From assembly GCF_009696465.1 (NCBI RefSeq), contig NZ_VULX01000003.1, positions 1 to 64,000 of the forward strand: DNA of 64,000 nucleotides, written 5' to 3'. The position numbers and the translations under genes are program-made. Source of the DNA: Inconstantimicrobium porci. Lineage in GTDB: Bacteria; Bacillota; Clostridia; Clostridiales; Clostridiaceae. Below, in pieces: positions 17,057 to 26,208 of this stretch. The notes below the pieces were generated by a model that searched no databases, was not told the origin of the DNA, and saw only the letters and a program-made list of their open reading frames with translations. Every line of letters starts with the position of its first letter. Position 1 is the stretch's first letter.

Positions 17057-18253
17057 ATGAAATGTAAGATGAATTATAACAATACGATTTATGCATGCTT
17101 TATAGGGTATATTGTACAAGCGATAGTTAATAATTTTGTACCACTTTTATTTTTAACGTTTCATTCTACATATGATATTTCAATAGATAAGATTACTATG
17201 CTTGTTACTTTTAACTTTATTGTGCAGCTTGTTATAGATTTATTATCAGTGAAATTAATAGATAAGATTGGCTATCGAATATCGGTTATTATGGCACATA
17301 TATTCTCGGCGGTGGGCTTAATAGGACTTGCAGTACTTCCAGAAGTTTTTTTCGATAAGTTCTTAGCAATTTTAATTTCAGTGATAATTTATGCTGTAGG
17401 TGGAGGATTGATTGAAGTTCTTGTAAGTCCTATAGTAGAATCATGCCCTACAGAAAGAAAAGATGCTGCCATGAGCCTTTTACATTCTTTTTATTGCTGG
17501 GGGCATGTGGGAGTAGTGCTGATATCAACATTGTTTTTTATGCTGTTTGGTATCGACAATTGGAGGTTTATGACTTTGGTATGGGCAATAGTTCCTATAA
17601 TGAATTCATTATTTTTTATAAAAGTACCTATAGCTCCACTTATAAAAGAGGGAGAAAAGAAGCTTGAGTTAAAAGAAATATTAAAATTAAAAACATTCTG
17701 GATCATGATACTTTTAATGTTTCTTGCCGGTTCATGTGAGCAGTCGGTGAGCCAGTGGGCTTCAGCTTATGCAGAGAGTCAGCTTAATCTTTCAAAATCA
17801 ATCGGAGATCTTCTTGGACCATTGATGTTTGCAGCAATGATGGGGATTTCAAGAGCATATTATGGAAAGTGCAGTGAAAAAATTAATTTAGATAAATTTA
17901 TGTTTATAAGTAGCATATTATGCTTTGCAAGTTATATTTGTATTTCATTATGTCCTGTACCGTTTATTGGATTTATTGGGTGTGGTCTATGTGGTTTATC
18001 GGTAGGAATATTATGGCCTGGGACTTTCAGCATGGCATCTGAAACTATTAAAGGTGGGGGAACTGCTATGTTTGCATTATTAGCACTTGCAGGAGATCTA
18101 GGATGTTCAATGGGACCGACATATGTAGGACTTATGTCTGGTGCTTTTAATGATGACTTGAAAAAAGGCATTCTTCTGGCAGTTATTTTTCCTGCTGTAC
18201 TTATTGTTACGCTAATTTATTTTAATAAAATAAAATCAGAATATAATAGATAG
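17057..18253 (+). CDS. MFS family transporter
   Basis: The 398-residue protein has 12 predicted helices in two halves separated by a cytoplasmic loop (about 195-215). The motif IDKIGYRIS between helices 2 and 3 is an MFS motif-A variant. CWGHVGVVL and the second-half GPLMFAAMMGISR resemble sugar/FucP-type MFS members. The ATG at 17057 follows GGAGGTT, while an in-frame upstream ATG (17015) lacks a ribosome binding site. Substrate unknown. Confidence 0.85.
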   Translation: MKCKMNYNNTIYACFIGYIVQAIVNNFVPLLFLTFHSTYDISIDKITMLVTFNFIVQLVIDLLSVKLIDKIGYRISVIMAHIFSAVGLIGLAVLPEVFFDKFLAILISVIIYAVGGGLIEVLVSPIVESCPTERKDAAMSLLHSFYCWGHVGVVLISTLFFMLFGIDNWRFMTLVWAIVPIMNSLFFIKVPIAPLIKEGEKKLELKEILKLKTFWIMILLMFLAGSCEQSVSQWASAYAESQLNLSKSIGDLLGPLMFAAMMGISRAYYGKCSEKINLDKFMFISSILCFASYICISLCPVPFIGFIGCGLCGLSVGILWPGTFSMASETIKGGGTAMFALLALAGDLGCSMGPTYVGLMSGAFNDDLKKGILLAVIFPAVLIVTLIYFNKIKSEYNR

Positions 18254-18349
18254 TGTTATAAGCATATAACGTTTCAAATAGATTATATTTATTATATAAT
18301 TGTATGTATGTTAATAATTATATTTAAATATATAGAAAGAGGTAGCAGT

Positions 18350-19255
18350 ATGAATTTCAGTAAAATGAGCAACAGAAGCAAAGGCATTACGTTTATGATA
18401 GCATCATCCTGCGGGTTTGCTATGATGTCTGCATTCGTAAAACTGTCTGGTGACCTGCCTTCATTTCAAAAAACTGTTTTTAGAAACTTAGTGGCGGTTG
18501 CAGTTTCGCTTGTTCTAGTCATAAAGAAGAAGGAAAGTCTTGTCGGGAAGAAAGAAAACAGGATGAGACTGATAATGAGATCAACATTTGGAACTCTTGG
18601 CATATGGTTTAATTATTATGCTATAGATAGGCTTGTACTTTCAGATGCCAATATGCTTAATAAGTTAAGTCCATTCTTTGTTATTATTTTTTCAACTTTA
18701 TTTTTGAAAGAAAGAATGAAGCCTAAGCAGGCGAGGGTAGTTACAATATCATGCATTCTTGCATTTATTGGTGCCTTATTCGTTATCAAGCCGACATTTA
18801 ATCTTGAAGCTATTCCAGCACTTGCAGGATTAATGGGTGGGGTGACTGCGGCAGCTGCATATACATGCGTAAGAAGCTTAAGTGGAAAGGAAAGTCCAGA
18901 CACTATAGTATTTTTCTTTTCAGCATTTTCAACAATAGCCAGTCTGCCTATGATGATTATGACATATAAGCCGATGAGCATGCTTCAGCTTACATATCTG
19001 ATTTTAGCAGGTGCATGTGCAAGTATTGGACAGTTTGGTGTGACATTTGCCTATAAATACGCTCAGGCAAAGGAAATATCTATATTCGATTATACAAATA
19101 TCCTTTTCTCAGCAGTAATCAGTATTATAGTGTTTAATGTGATACCTGATGGTATGAGCATTATCGGGTATATAGTCATTTTTGCAGCATCATTTTATAT
19201 GTTCAGATTTAATAAAAATCTCGATAAGATTGATAAAAAAGTTAAGGAAGCATAA
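18350..19255 (+). CDS. EamA/DMT family transporter
   Basis: The 301-residue protein has ten predicted helices in two EamA repeats (about 15-140 and 155-290), with typical patterns FRNLVAVAVSL and SPFFVIIFSTLFLKERM. It probably exports amino acids or other metabolites. The ATG at 18350 follows GAGGTAG. It is flanked by its own terminator. Confidence 0.9.
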   Translation: MNFSKMSNRSKGITFMIASSCGFAMMSAFVKLSGDLPSFQKTVFRNLVAVAVSLVLVIKKKESLVGKKENRMRLIMRSTFGTLGIWFNYYAIDRLVLSDANMLNKLSPFFVIIFSTLFLKERMKPKQARVVTISCILAFIGALFVIKPTFNLEAIPALAGLMGGVTAAAAYTCVRSLSGKESPDTIVFFFSAFSTIASLPMMIMTYKPMSMLQLTYLILAGACASIGQFGVTFAYKYAQAKEISIFDYTNILFSAVISIIVFNVIPDGMSIIGYIVIFAASFYMFRFNKNLDKIDKKVKEA

Positions 19256-19264
19256 ATAATAGAA

Positions 19265-19305
19265 AAGTACTCCTATTTAACATAATTAAATAGGGGTGCT
19301 TTTTT
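19265..19305 (+). terminator. Terminator between eamA and the response regulator
   Basis: AAGTACTCCTATTTA pairs with TAAATAGGGGTGCTT and is followed by six T. Confidence 0.82.
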
Positions 19306-19332
19306 AGGATTTAGATAAGTGTTATTTTAAGA

Positions 19333-19968
19333 TTACAGGTGCCCTTTGATGTAGTATATAGCTATTTGTGTTCTATGTTCAAGTCCGGTTTTCTGGAATA
19401 TTGAAGTTATATAATTTTTAACGGTACCTTCTGATATGAAGAGAAGCTGGGAAATTTCTTTATTGCTGAGACCGTCGGCGATAGCTTTCATTACATCAAG
19501 CTCTCTTTCCGTAAACTTACTCTTATCTATGCTGCTTACTGTATTTGAACTATTTGAAAACTGGTTTGAAATCTTACTGACTATTTCATCCTGAAAGACA
19601 CAGTTTCCGTCATTTACTATGTGGATTGTCTTGATTATTTTTTCAGGATGCGTATTTTTAAGCAGGTAGCCTTTTGCACCGTAGGCTATGCCGTCTTTTA
19701 TATAGTTATCCTCATCAAATGTTGTAAGGATGATTACTTTTGTCTTTGTTCTTTTTGATATTTCTTTTGTAGCCTCTACACCGTTTAGCACAGGCATTCT
19801 TACATCTAAAAGTGCTATGTCTACTTCATTGTTCAAAATAAAATCTACAGCGCTTTTCCCATCTTCAAAGCATCCTGTAACATTTATATCTTTGTCAGAT
19901 GATAAGATTATTTTAAGGCTTTCCCTGATTAATGTATCATCATCAGCTAAAACTAAATTAATACTCAC
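19333..19968 (-). CDS. NarL/LuxR-type response regulator
   Basis: The 211-residue protein has a receiver domain (1-120; Asp9, Asp10, phospho-acceptor Asp55 in LLDVRMP and Lys in LLKNTHP) and a LuxR-type helix-turn-helix (about 148-205; LTERELDVMKAIADG, EGTVKNYI). It lies 25 bp after the histidine kinase gene. The GTG start at 19968 follows GGGGGT. Its targets are unknown. Confidence 0.94.
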   Translation of the reverse strand: MSINLVLADDDTLIRESLKIILSSDKDINVTGCFEDGKSAVDFILNNEVDIALLDVRMPVLNGVEATKEISKRTKTKVIILTTFDEDNYIKDGIAYGAKGYLLKNTHPEKIIKTIHIVNDGNCVFQDEIVSKISNQFSNSSNTVSSIDKSKFTERELDVMKAIADGLSNKEISQLLFISEGTVKNYITSIFQKTGLEHRTQIAIYYIKGHL

Positions 19969-19993
19969 TGCTGATACCCCCTAATTGTAATAG

Positions 19994-21019
19994 TTAATAC
20001 GGCATTAAGATTATTACTGAAAATCCGTCTTCGCCGTTAATTATGACTTTGCCATTTTCAGAAGAGACTTTATCTTCAATATTGCTAAGTCCAATATTTT
20101 TGTTTATTTTAGTACAGCCGATTCCATTATCTTTTACTTCAAGTTTGATGATCTTGTTGAGAACATTGATGGATATTGTTATCAGGCTGCCTTTAGAATA
20201 CTTGATTGAGTTTGTTGATAATTCCATTACGCTCTGGTAAAACAGATGCCAGGATGATGATGTTATTTTATTTAAGTCACCAGTATAATTTATTGTGAAT
20301 TTAAAACCAGTGTTCTTTGTTTTTTCATCCATTAGTAGTTTTATTCTATTAATACCCATTTCCTCTTCGGCAGGACGTATACTTCTTAATGCAACGCGTA
20401 TTTCATCCATGCCGCCTCTGAGAGTTTTAATTGAAGTTGTGAGCATTTCTGATGCTTTATCCTTATCGCTGTTCATAATGAATTTTATTGCTTCAAGCTG
20501 CAGCAGCACAGCAGAAATAGTATGTCCAATTTTGTCATGAAGATTGCCGGAAATTTTAGTACGTTCCTCAAGACGTGCTGTATATATGGTCTGGTTATGA
20601 CTGCTTTCTTCCTGTTTCATCTCGTATTCAAGATGATTTATCTTTTTCCTCTGCATCATTGTTTCCTTTTCAAAGGATACAGTTTTCAGTGATAATTTAT
20701 ATAATTCTGATAATGAGATTGCGATTATTACAGTTAGTAGAGTCTCATAAGCTGGAATATGCCATTTGAAAATTATAATGGGAATCAGCAGTGACAATAA
20801 TGCTGTTAAGACTGTATTCTTTATTTTAGGAAGAAGAAATTCTGTACATTCAATAGATAAAAGAATAGATGCACAGTCAAGATATTTAACTGCAAAGAGC
20901 AGAGTAGCAGCAGCTTCACAAATTATGCAGACATATTGATTTTTGAACATGTTCTTCATGAATGTAAAGATGATTATTATAAGCATGTACAATACTAAAA
21001 TTTGAGGCGCAATTTTCAT
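19994..21019 (-). CDS. Sensor histidine kinase (HisKA_3/NarX-DesK type)
   Basis: The 341-residue kinase has four or five N-terminal membrane helices (to about 110), a coiled coil (115-150), the H-box with His161 in SGNLHDKIGH and an HATPase domain (N-box ELSTNSIKYS, G-box DNGIGC). No large sensory loop is present, suggesting intramembrane sensing as in LiaS or DesK. The start has a poor ribosome binding site, so another start is possible. It pairs with the response regulator downstream. Confidence 0.92.
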   Translation of the reverse strand: MKIAPQILVLYMLIIIIFTFMKNMFKNQYVCIICEAAATLLFAVKYLDCASILLSIECTEFLLPKIKNTVLTALLSLLIPIIIFKWHIPAYETLLTVIIAISLSELYKLSLKTVSFEKETMMQRKKINHLEYEMKQEESSHNQTIYTARLEERTKISGNLHDKIGHTISAVLLQLEAIKFIMNSDKDKASEMLTTSIKTLRGGMDEIRVALRSIRPAEEEMGINRIKLLMDEKTKNTGFKFTINYTGDLNKITSSSWHLFYQSVMELSTNSIKYSKGSLITISINVLNKIIKLEVKDNGIGCTKINKNIGLSNIEDKVSSENGKVIINGEDGFSVIILMPY

Positions 21020-21113
21020 TATTGTGCCATTATATAAGATAAAGCATAAAGCTGCAATTTTATAGATAATGATGATACTGTTGTAATTATCTATTTAAAT
21101 GGCCCCCTTTATA

Positions 21114-22217
21114 TTAAATTTCCCTTCTTGGAATCTTGTACTTAAGTTTTGTTTCTATTTCATTTAATACTCTCATATCTTTAGGGTCAACAAATACACA
21201 TGTATAGCCGCTTTCGCCAGCTCTTCCTGTTCTTCCTATACGATGGATGTAAGTATCTGCTTTTTCAGGAATATCGTAATTGTATATATGTGTAACGTTG
21301 CTTATGTCAAGACCTCTTGAAGCAACATCTGTAGCTATAAGGTACTGAAGGTCGCCTTTTCTGAATGATTTCATTATTCTTTCACGTTTTGATTGTTGGA
21401 TGTCTTTATGAATTTTGCTACAGTTAAAGCCTTTCTTATACATTACTTCTTCAAGTTCATCAGCTCTTCTTTTTGTTCTGCAGAAGATGATGGCCATATA
21501 AGGATTATCCTGTTCTAAGACTCTGCATAAGTCATTTCTTTTTTCTCTGTCGATAGTTTCAACAACTTCCTGCTTAATATTTGAAAGAGTTATTTTTTCA
21601 TCATTAACTGCTATAACAGAAGGATCTTTCATATATCTGTAAGCAAGCTTCTTTACTGCTGAATCCATAGTCGCTGAGAAACATAAAGTCTGAAGTTTAT
21701 TTGGAGTTTCTTTCATTATCATTTCAACTTCATTTTTAAAGCCCATAAGAAGCATCTGATCAGCTTCATCAAGTACGAAAGTTTTTAAGTGGCTTAAATC
21801 TATAGATTTTCTTCTTATGTGGTCAAGAAGTCTGCCTGGAGTTGCAACTATAAGCTGCACATTCTTATTAAGCTTTTTAAGCTGGCCGTTAATATCTTTA
21901 CCGCCGTAAGCAGCAAGTACATTGATATTTTTTGCTTCCTGAAGTTTCTTGGCTTCTTCACTTATCTGAAGTGCAAGTTCTCTTGTAGGTGTTAATATAA
22001 GTGCTTGCACATTGCTGTCTTTTTCAGATATCATTTCAAAAATTGGCAGAAGGAATGCAAGAGTTTTGCCTGTTCCTGTAGCAGCTTCAGCAATGACATC
22101 TTTGCCGCTTAGTATCACTTCGATACTTTCTTCCTGTACAGGAGTTGCTTCATGGATTCCTGATTTTTTAAGTGTTTTACATATGTTATCGCTTATTCCA
22201 AGTTGATTAAAGTTCAT
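21114..22217 (-). CDS. DEAD-box RNA helicase (core only)
   Basis: The 367-residue protein carries all helicase motifs: Q motif (GIHEATPVQEESI), ATGTGKT, PTRELA, TPGR, DEAD, SAT, IIFCRTK, ATDVASRGLD and HRIGRTGRAG. It ends about 15 residues after motif VI, so it lacks the basic C-terminal extension of CshA/DbpA-type enzymes. It probably assists ribosome assembly or RNA turnover. GAGG precedes the ATG. Confidence 0.95.
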   Translation of the reverse strand: MNFNQLGISDNICKTLKKSGIHEATPVQEESIEVILSGKDVIAEAATGTGKTLAFLLPIFEMISEKDSNVQALILTPTRELALQISEEAKKLQEAKNINVLAAYGGKDINGQLKKLNKNVQLIVATPGRLLDHIRRKSIDLSHLKTFVLDEADQMLLMGFKNEVEMIMKETPNKLQTLCFSATMDSAVKKLAYRYMKDPSVIAVNDEKITLSNIKQEVVETIDREKRNDLCRVLEQDNPYMAIIFCRTKRRADELEEVMYKKGFNCSKIHKDIQQSKRERIMKSFRKGDLQYLIATDVASRGLDISNVTHIYNYDIPEKADTYIHRIGRTGRAGESGYTCVFVDPKDMRVLNEIETKLKYKIPRREI

Positions 22218-22317
22218 TATTATTACCTCTTTTTCTTTTGAATAAACTAATTATATCATTAAACAGAACTAAAAAATACTTTTAGTATTTCTTTAAATTA
22301 TTTGAATTAAATAATTT

Positions 22318-22343
22318 AGAGGTTTGGAGGTGAAACCTCCATT
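22318..22343 (+). repeat. GGAGG palindromic intergenic repeat, copy A
   Basis: A 26-bp unit AGAGGTTT-GGAGG-N5-CCTCC-ATT is shared, with small changes, with copies at 44232-44257 (inverted) and 44273-44298. Each forms a GGAGG/CCTCC hairpin. Confidence 0.75.
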
Positions 22344-22349
22344 AAAACA

Positions 22350-22380
22350 AAGAATCAGCTTGCTTTGAAAGCTGATTCTT
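22350..22380 (-). terminator. Terminator of the PspA operon
   Basis: AAGAATCAGCTT (22350-22361) and AAGCTGATTCTT (22369-22380) form a perfect 12-bp stem, with a T-rich stretch on the minus-strand side. It could work in both directions. Confidence 0.75.
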
Positions 22381-22414
22381 CCTCAATTCTACATTATACA
22401 ATTTAAATTATAAA

Positions 22415-23071
22415 TTAAATTGACTGGTAATTTTCTGCGATATAATCAAATTCTTCTGGATCTGTTATTTCGCCATAATCATCATTTGAGATGCCAGGGT
22501 AGTAGTAAAGAATGAATTTATCTTCTTTATCAACAACGTTCTCAATAATTATATACTGTTTGTCTTTTTCACAATCCTGCATTGTAGCAAGGACTCTGTA
22601 TCTTGAAGCACGTCCAGTATTATTGTTAGTAAGATCAAGAGTGAAGTTATTGTGAACAGTAATATTAAGCTTTTCTTTATCACATTGCTTGATGAAAGAG
22701 TTTTCCCTGCAGCCGCTGCATGAATTAAACTTACATTCTTTTACACAGTTTAAGCACTGGCACTTTGTGCACTGGTGAAGCTGGTTAAAAGTTTCTCTGT
22801 TATCATTCTTGTATGATGTAAGCAGGCTTTCATATTTGTTGCCATTAAACATGCTGAAAAGCTTGTTCTTTTTGTTTGATAATTCACTTTCTGAAGAATC
22901 AAGAAGATCGATATATTTTTTTAGTACATCTGATTTATTGATATATTTTCTTATCTTTAATGTCTTTTCTGAAAGGAAGGGAGCTACGCTGTCATAAGCA
23001 TAGCATATATCTACATATACTTTTCCCCAGGTATCTTTCTCAGACTTTATAAAATCTAAATCACTAGCCAT
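22415..23071 (-). CDS. Cys-cluster protein with DUF1292-like C-terminus in the PspA operon
   Basis: The 218-residue protein has an alpha-helical N-terminal half (1-95), a dense cysteine cluster (about 100-130: CTKCQCLNCVKEC, CSGC, then C) likely to bind zinc, and a C-terminal beta-rich part (135-218) resembling DUF1292 (YRVLATMQD, YIIIENV, EEFDYIAENY). It starts 22 bp after pspA with GAGG before the ATG. I do not recognise the full architecture. Context suggests a role in the envelope-stress response of the operon. Confidence 0.7.
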   Translation of the reverse strand: MASDLDFIKSEKDTWGKVYVDICYAYDSVAPFLSEKTLKIRKYINKSDVLKKYIDLLDSSESELSNKKNKLFSMFNGNKYESLLTSYKNDNRETFNQLHQCTKCQCLNCVKECKFNSCSGCRENSFIKQCDKEKLNITVHNNFTLDLTNNNTGRASRYRVLATMQDCEKDKQYIIIENVVDKEDKFILYYYPGISNDDYGEITDPEEFDYIAENYQSI

Positions 23072-23093
23072 AAATTAAACCTCTGCTTTATTT

Positions 23094-23771
23094 TTAGTTT
23101 TCGCTGTTAGTAGAATCTGAGTTAGTCTTATATTTTGCTAGTTCAGCATCTAGATCAACGTCGGCTTCTAAAGCTTCGAACTCTTTATCAAGATCATCTA
23201 CTTCTTTTAAGTCGCCAAGTCCGCTTGCCATGGCTTCTTTTCTCTGAATTTTTCTTTCTACGTCGTCAAGGCTGATAGAGTTCTTCTTAGTCTGTACATT
23301 TGCAAGTATTTCATTAACCTGCTTTGATGCATCTGCATTGTTAGATCTAGCTGCTGCTTCGTCTCTGTAGCTTCTAGTCTTCTGGATTTCATCTTCTAAT
23401 GATTTTAAGTTCTTCTTTAATGCATCAGCACTTACCTTTGCCTGATTGTAGCTTGCAGTTAATGACTGAACCTTTTTATCAGCATCAAGTTTTCTCTGAA
23501 GAGCTCTCTTTGCTAGATCTTCATTTCCTTTAGACATTGCTAGTTTAACTTTTTCATCGTAATCAGCAGATTCCTTTTTAGCAAGTTCAAGTTTCTTTTC
23601 TGTTTCATGTACGTTGCCAAGTACCTGAGCTGATGATAATTTCGCTTTGTTTAAGCTTTCTTCCATTTCTCTTATTTTCTGATCTAGTAATTCGATTGGG
23701 TTCTCCATATCGTCTAGTGTGGCATTAACCTTTCCTTTAACCATGTTTGAAATTCTTGTAAATACTCCCAT
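23094..23771 (-). CDS. pspA: PspA/IM30 (ESCRT-III-like) membrane stress protein
   Basis: The 225-residue protein is a long coiled coil with the PspA opening MGVFTRISNMVKGKVN, an amphipathic helix that binds stressed membranes, then ENPIELLDQKIREMEESL. The C-terminus is acidic. Family members polymerise on damaged membrane and maintain integrity. Here it is the middle gene of a three-gene operon, between a Ser/Gly-rich membrane protein and a Cys-cluster protein. Confidence 0.93.
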   Translation of the reverse strand: MGVFTRISNMVKGKVNATLDDMENPIELLDQKIREMEESLNKAKLSSAQVLGNVHETEKKLELAKKESADYDEKVKLAMSKGNEDLAKRALQRKLDADKKVQSLTASYNQAKVSADALKKNLKSLEDEIQKTRSYRDEAAARSNNADASKQVNEILANVQTKKNSISLDDVERKIQRKEAMASGLGDLKEVDDLDKEFEALEADVDLDAELAKYKTNSDSTNSEN

Positions 23772-23786
23772 TATTGAATACCTCCA

Positions 23787-24440
23787 TTAATATCTTCTAT
23801 TAGATTTCTTTATTATTTTTATAATTATAATTATTATAATCAGTGCTATTAATAATTTAAATGCTGAACCAAGAATGCTTGATCCCCTGTAGCCATATCC
23901 GCCGTAATAAGCAGATCTTCCGAAGAAAGGTATTGGCACATATCTTGTTCTTGTGCCTGAACTTCCTCTGTTATAAGTGTTTGATGAGCTCGAAGAGCCT
24001 GATGAGGAAGAACTGTTATTATTAGTTCCGCTATTCTGTGATGAAGAAAAATTCCCTGATTTAAATCCACCTGATGAACTGCTCGACTTCTTACTGCTTG
24101 ATGATCCGCTTCCTGAACTTGAGAAACTTGCTGACTTAAATCCACCAGAAGAAGATTTTGAACTTGATCCAAAAAGACTGCCTCCAGATGAACTTTTGCT
24201 GCTTGAGCTTCCAAATGACCCTGATTTAAAACCGCCGGAAGAAGATTTTGTTGATTTAAAGCTTCCAGAAGATTTAAAACTATGTGATGATGAATGTGAA
24301 CTTTTAGCGTATGCAACTGATTGTGTTGATGTTGCTACATTAAAAATGTTCGGTACATCTACAGTAAAACATGACGTAATAAAAATTAATGTTAATAATA
24401 ATGTAAATAAAAAGCGCCTTTTATTTTTAATTTTGATCAC
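23787..24440 (-). CDS. Ser/Gly-rich repeat membrane protein upstream of pspA
   Basis: The roughly 217-residue protein has an N-terminal membrane or signal segment (10-30), a low-complexity middle (45-165) built from repeats such as KSSSGGFKSG, a short Tyr/Gly patch (GGYGYRG) and a C-terminal helix rich in Ile ending KKSNRRY. The middle is probably exposed outside. The only start in the usual place is a GTG at 24440 that overlaps the GGAGGTGATC ribosome binding site; ATT a few codons later is better spaced, so the true start is uncertain. It is the first gene of the PspA operon; function unknown. Confidence 0.75.
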   Translation of the reverse strand: MIKIKNKRRFLFTLLLTLIFITSCFTVDVPNIFNVATSTQSVAYAKSSHSSSHSFKSSGSFKSTKSSSGGFKSGSFGSSSSKSSSGGSLFGSSSKSSSGGFKSASFSSSGSGSSSSKKSSSSSGGFKSGNFSSSQNSGTNNNSSSSSGSSSSSNTYNRGSSGTRTRYVPIPFFGRSAYYGGYGYRGSSILGSAFKLLIALIIIIIIIKIIKKSNRRY

Positions 24441-24771
24441 CTCCGTTTGATTTACTTTATGAATTGATTATATAGTAAAATAAAACTGTTTGCAAAGCAT
24501 AATTAAACTTATAATGAGTTATAAGATACCATTTAAACAAATAGAGGACATATAGCCTAATATAAGCTTTAAATTTCTACGTTTTGCTTTAAATTTTACT
24601 TTTTTATAAGTTAATGAATAACTTATAGCCTAAATTGGCATTATTATAAAAGTTTCCAAAAATATATTTTAATTATATCATAATAATTAAGGAAATAAAT
24701 ATTTACTTGTTAATAAGTTTAAGCTGGGGTAAAATATCTTATAGGTACCAACATATTAAGGAGTGATATTG
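24441..24771. other. Divergent intergenic region with short hairpins
   Basis: This 331-bp region separates the PspA operon (minus) and the S1 gene (plus). It holds two short inverted repeats (CTTATAA/TTATAAG at 24508-24525; TATAAGTTA/TAACTTATA at 24605-24627) and repeated words (GCTTTAAATTT twice, TATAGCCTAA twice). No gene was seen. Operators for either operon could be here. Confidence 0.45.
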
Positions 24772-25935
24772 ATGGAAAATAATCAAAAAATGGGAATGGA
24801 AGAAGTCTTAAAAGACTATGACTTTAAAAGAATAAACAGAGGAGAAATCGTAAAGGGAAAAGTATTGAGTGTAGCTTCTGACGAAGTTATTGTAAATATA
24901 AATTATTTTTCAGATGGAATAATCAGCAGAGATGAACTTTCTTTTGATAAAGACGTTAATCCTGAAGACGTTGTAAAAGAAGGCGATGAAATCATGGTTA
25001 AGATTTTAAGCACTGACGACGGAGAAGGAAATGTTGTTTTATCTAAGAAGAGAGCTGATGAAGTTAAGATTTGGGATGAAATAAAAGAAATCAAAGATGA
25101 AGACAAGACTATAACAGTTAAAGTTAACAGCGAAACTAAGGGTGGTTTAATTGCATCTTACAAGGGATTCAGAGTATTTATACCAGGATCTTTAGCATCA
25201 GCTAAGAGAGTTGAACTTAACACATTAGTCGGCAAAGAATTAGAAGTTAAACTTACTGAAGTTGACAGGACAAAGAGAAACATTGTTGCATCAAGAAGAG
25301 TAATCGAAGAAGCTGAAATAAAGGCTGCTAGAGAACAGGTTTGGGCATCAATTGAAGCTGGACAAAAGAGACAGGGAACAGTAACTAGACTTGCAAGCTT
25401 TGGCGCATTTGTAGACCTTGGTGGAGTTGAAGGACTAATTCATATTTCTGATTTATCATGGAAGAGAATACATAAACCAGAAGAAGTAGTTTCAGTTGGA
25501 GATAAAGTTGAAGTTTATGTTGATTCAGTAGATACTGATAAGCATAGAATTGCTCTAGTATTAAAAGATAAGGACAGCAATCCATGGGTTTTAGCTGCTG
25601 CTAAATTTAATAATGGAGATGTTATTGAAGGTAAAGTTGTTAAGTTGATGAACTTTGGAGCTTTTGTTGAAGTTGCTGATGGAGTAGAAGGATTAGTTCA
25701 CATAAGTGAAATATCTGATGAAAACATAGCAAAAGTTTCTGACGTGTTAAAAGAAGGACAACAGGTTAAAGTAAAAATACTTGACATGGATGCTGAAAAC
25801 CATAAGTTAAGTTTAAGTATTAAAGAAGTTGTAGAAAAACCACAGGAGAGCTTAAATTATACTGATGATTCAGTAAGTGAAGCAACTTTAGGAGATGCAC
25901 TTAAAGATCATTTAGATGGAGTTAAATTCGAATAA
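24772..25935 (+). CDS. rpsA: S1-domain RNA-binding protein (30S ribosomal protein S1 homologue)
   Basis: The 387-residue protein has four S1/OB repeats at about 20-90, 108-172, 195-265 and 280-350; the last two are canonical (GTVTRLASFGAFVDLGG, GLIHISDLSW; KVVKLMNFGAFVEV, GLVHISEIS). It resembles the Firmicute S1-like YpfD family, shorter than the six-repeat E. coli S1, and probably binds mRNA and the ribosome. The ATG at 24772 follows AAGGAG by 8 nt. A terminator follows. Confidence 0.9.
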   Translation: MENNQKMGMEEVLKDYDFKRINRGEIVKGKVLSVASDEVIVNINYFSDGIISRDELSFDKDVNPEDVVKEGDEIMVKILSTDDGEGNVVLSKKRADEVKIWDEIKEIKDEDKTITVKVNSETKGGLIASYKGFRVFIPGSLASAKRVELNTLVGKELEVKLTEVDRTKRNIVASRRVIEEAEIKAAREQVWASIEAGQKRQGTVTRLASFGAFVDLGGVEGLIHISDLSWKRIHKPEEVVSVGDKVEVYVDSVDTDKHRIALVLKDKDSNPWVLAAAKFNNGDVIEGKVVKLMNFGAFVEVADGVEGLVHISEISDENIAKVSDVLKEGQQVKVKILDMDAENHKLSLSIKEVVEKPQESLNYTDDSVSEATLGDALKDHLDGVKFE

Positions 25936-25943
25936 TATAATGG

Positions 25944-25975
25944 CTGCCGGATTTTTATATCTGGCAGTTATTTTG
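25944..25975 (+). terminator. Terminator of the S1-domain gene
   Basis: CTGCCGGAT (25944-25952) pairs with ATCTGGCAG (25959-25967) with one G-T pair, followed by a T-rich stretch. Confidence 0.8.
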
Positions 25976-26001
25976 TTAGGAAAATTATATTTAAAATTAT
26001 A

Positions 26002-26029
26002 TTGACAATTTAGTACATGTGCGTATAAT
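26002..26029 (+). promoter_or_regulatory. Promoter of the SAM riboswitch-ECF operon
   Basis: TTGACA (26002-26007), 16-nt spacer, TATAAT (26024-26029). Confidence 0.8.
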
Positions 26030-26060
26030 AAATATAAATAGAATATTTTTAGTAAGTTAA

Positions 26061-26171
26061 TCTTATTAAGAGTGGCGGAGGGACTGGCCCAATGAAACCC
26101 GGCAACCTGAAGAAATTTTGATTTTTTTTTGTGGTGCTAAATCCTACAGGAACATTTCCTGAAAAATAAGA
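26061..26171 (+). promoter_or_regulatory. SAM-I (S-box) riboswitch aptamer
   Basis: The conserved S-box core is present: AGAGTGGCGGAGGGACTGG, then AAACCCGGCAACC, and GGTGCTAAATCCTACAG. P1 is TCTTATT (26061-26067) with AATAAGA (26165-26171). The 3' P1 strand plus two bases (AATAAGAAG, 26165-26173) is also exactly complementary to CTTCTTATT (26213-26221) in the terminator. SAM binding should therefore favour termination, and its absence antitermination. Confidence 0.95.
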
Positions 26172-26208
26172 AGTTTTTAAAGCATGTTGGCTTATTTTGC
26201 TATCAATG

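Noticed and set aside
23977-24450. Long plus-strand ORF rich in Asp, Glu, Leu and Pro opposite the Ser/Gly-rich gene
   Set aside because: Its composition is the antisense image of Ser/Gly/Lys repeats; it has no ribosome binding site and the minus-strand frame fits the PspA operon.
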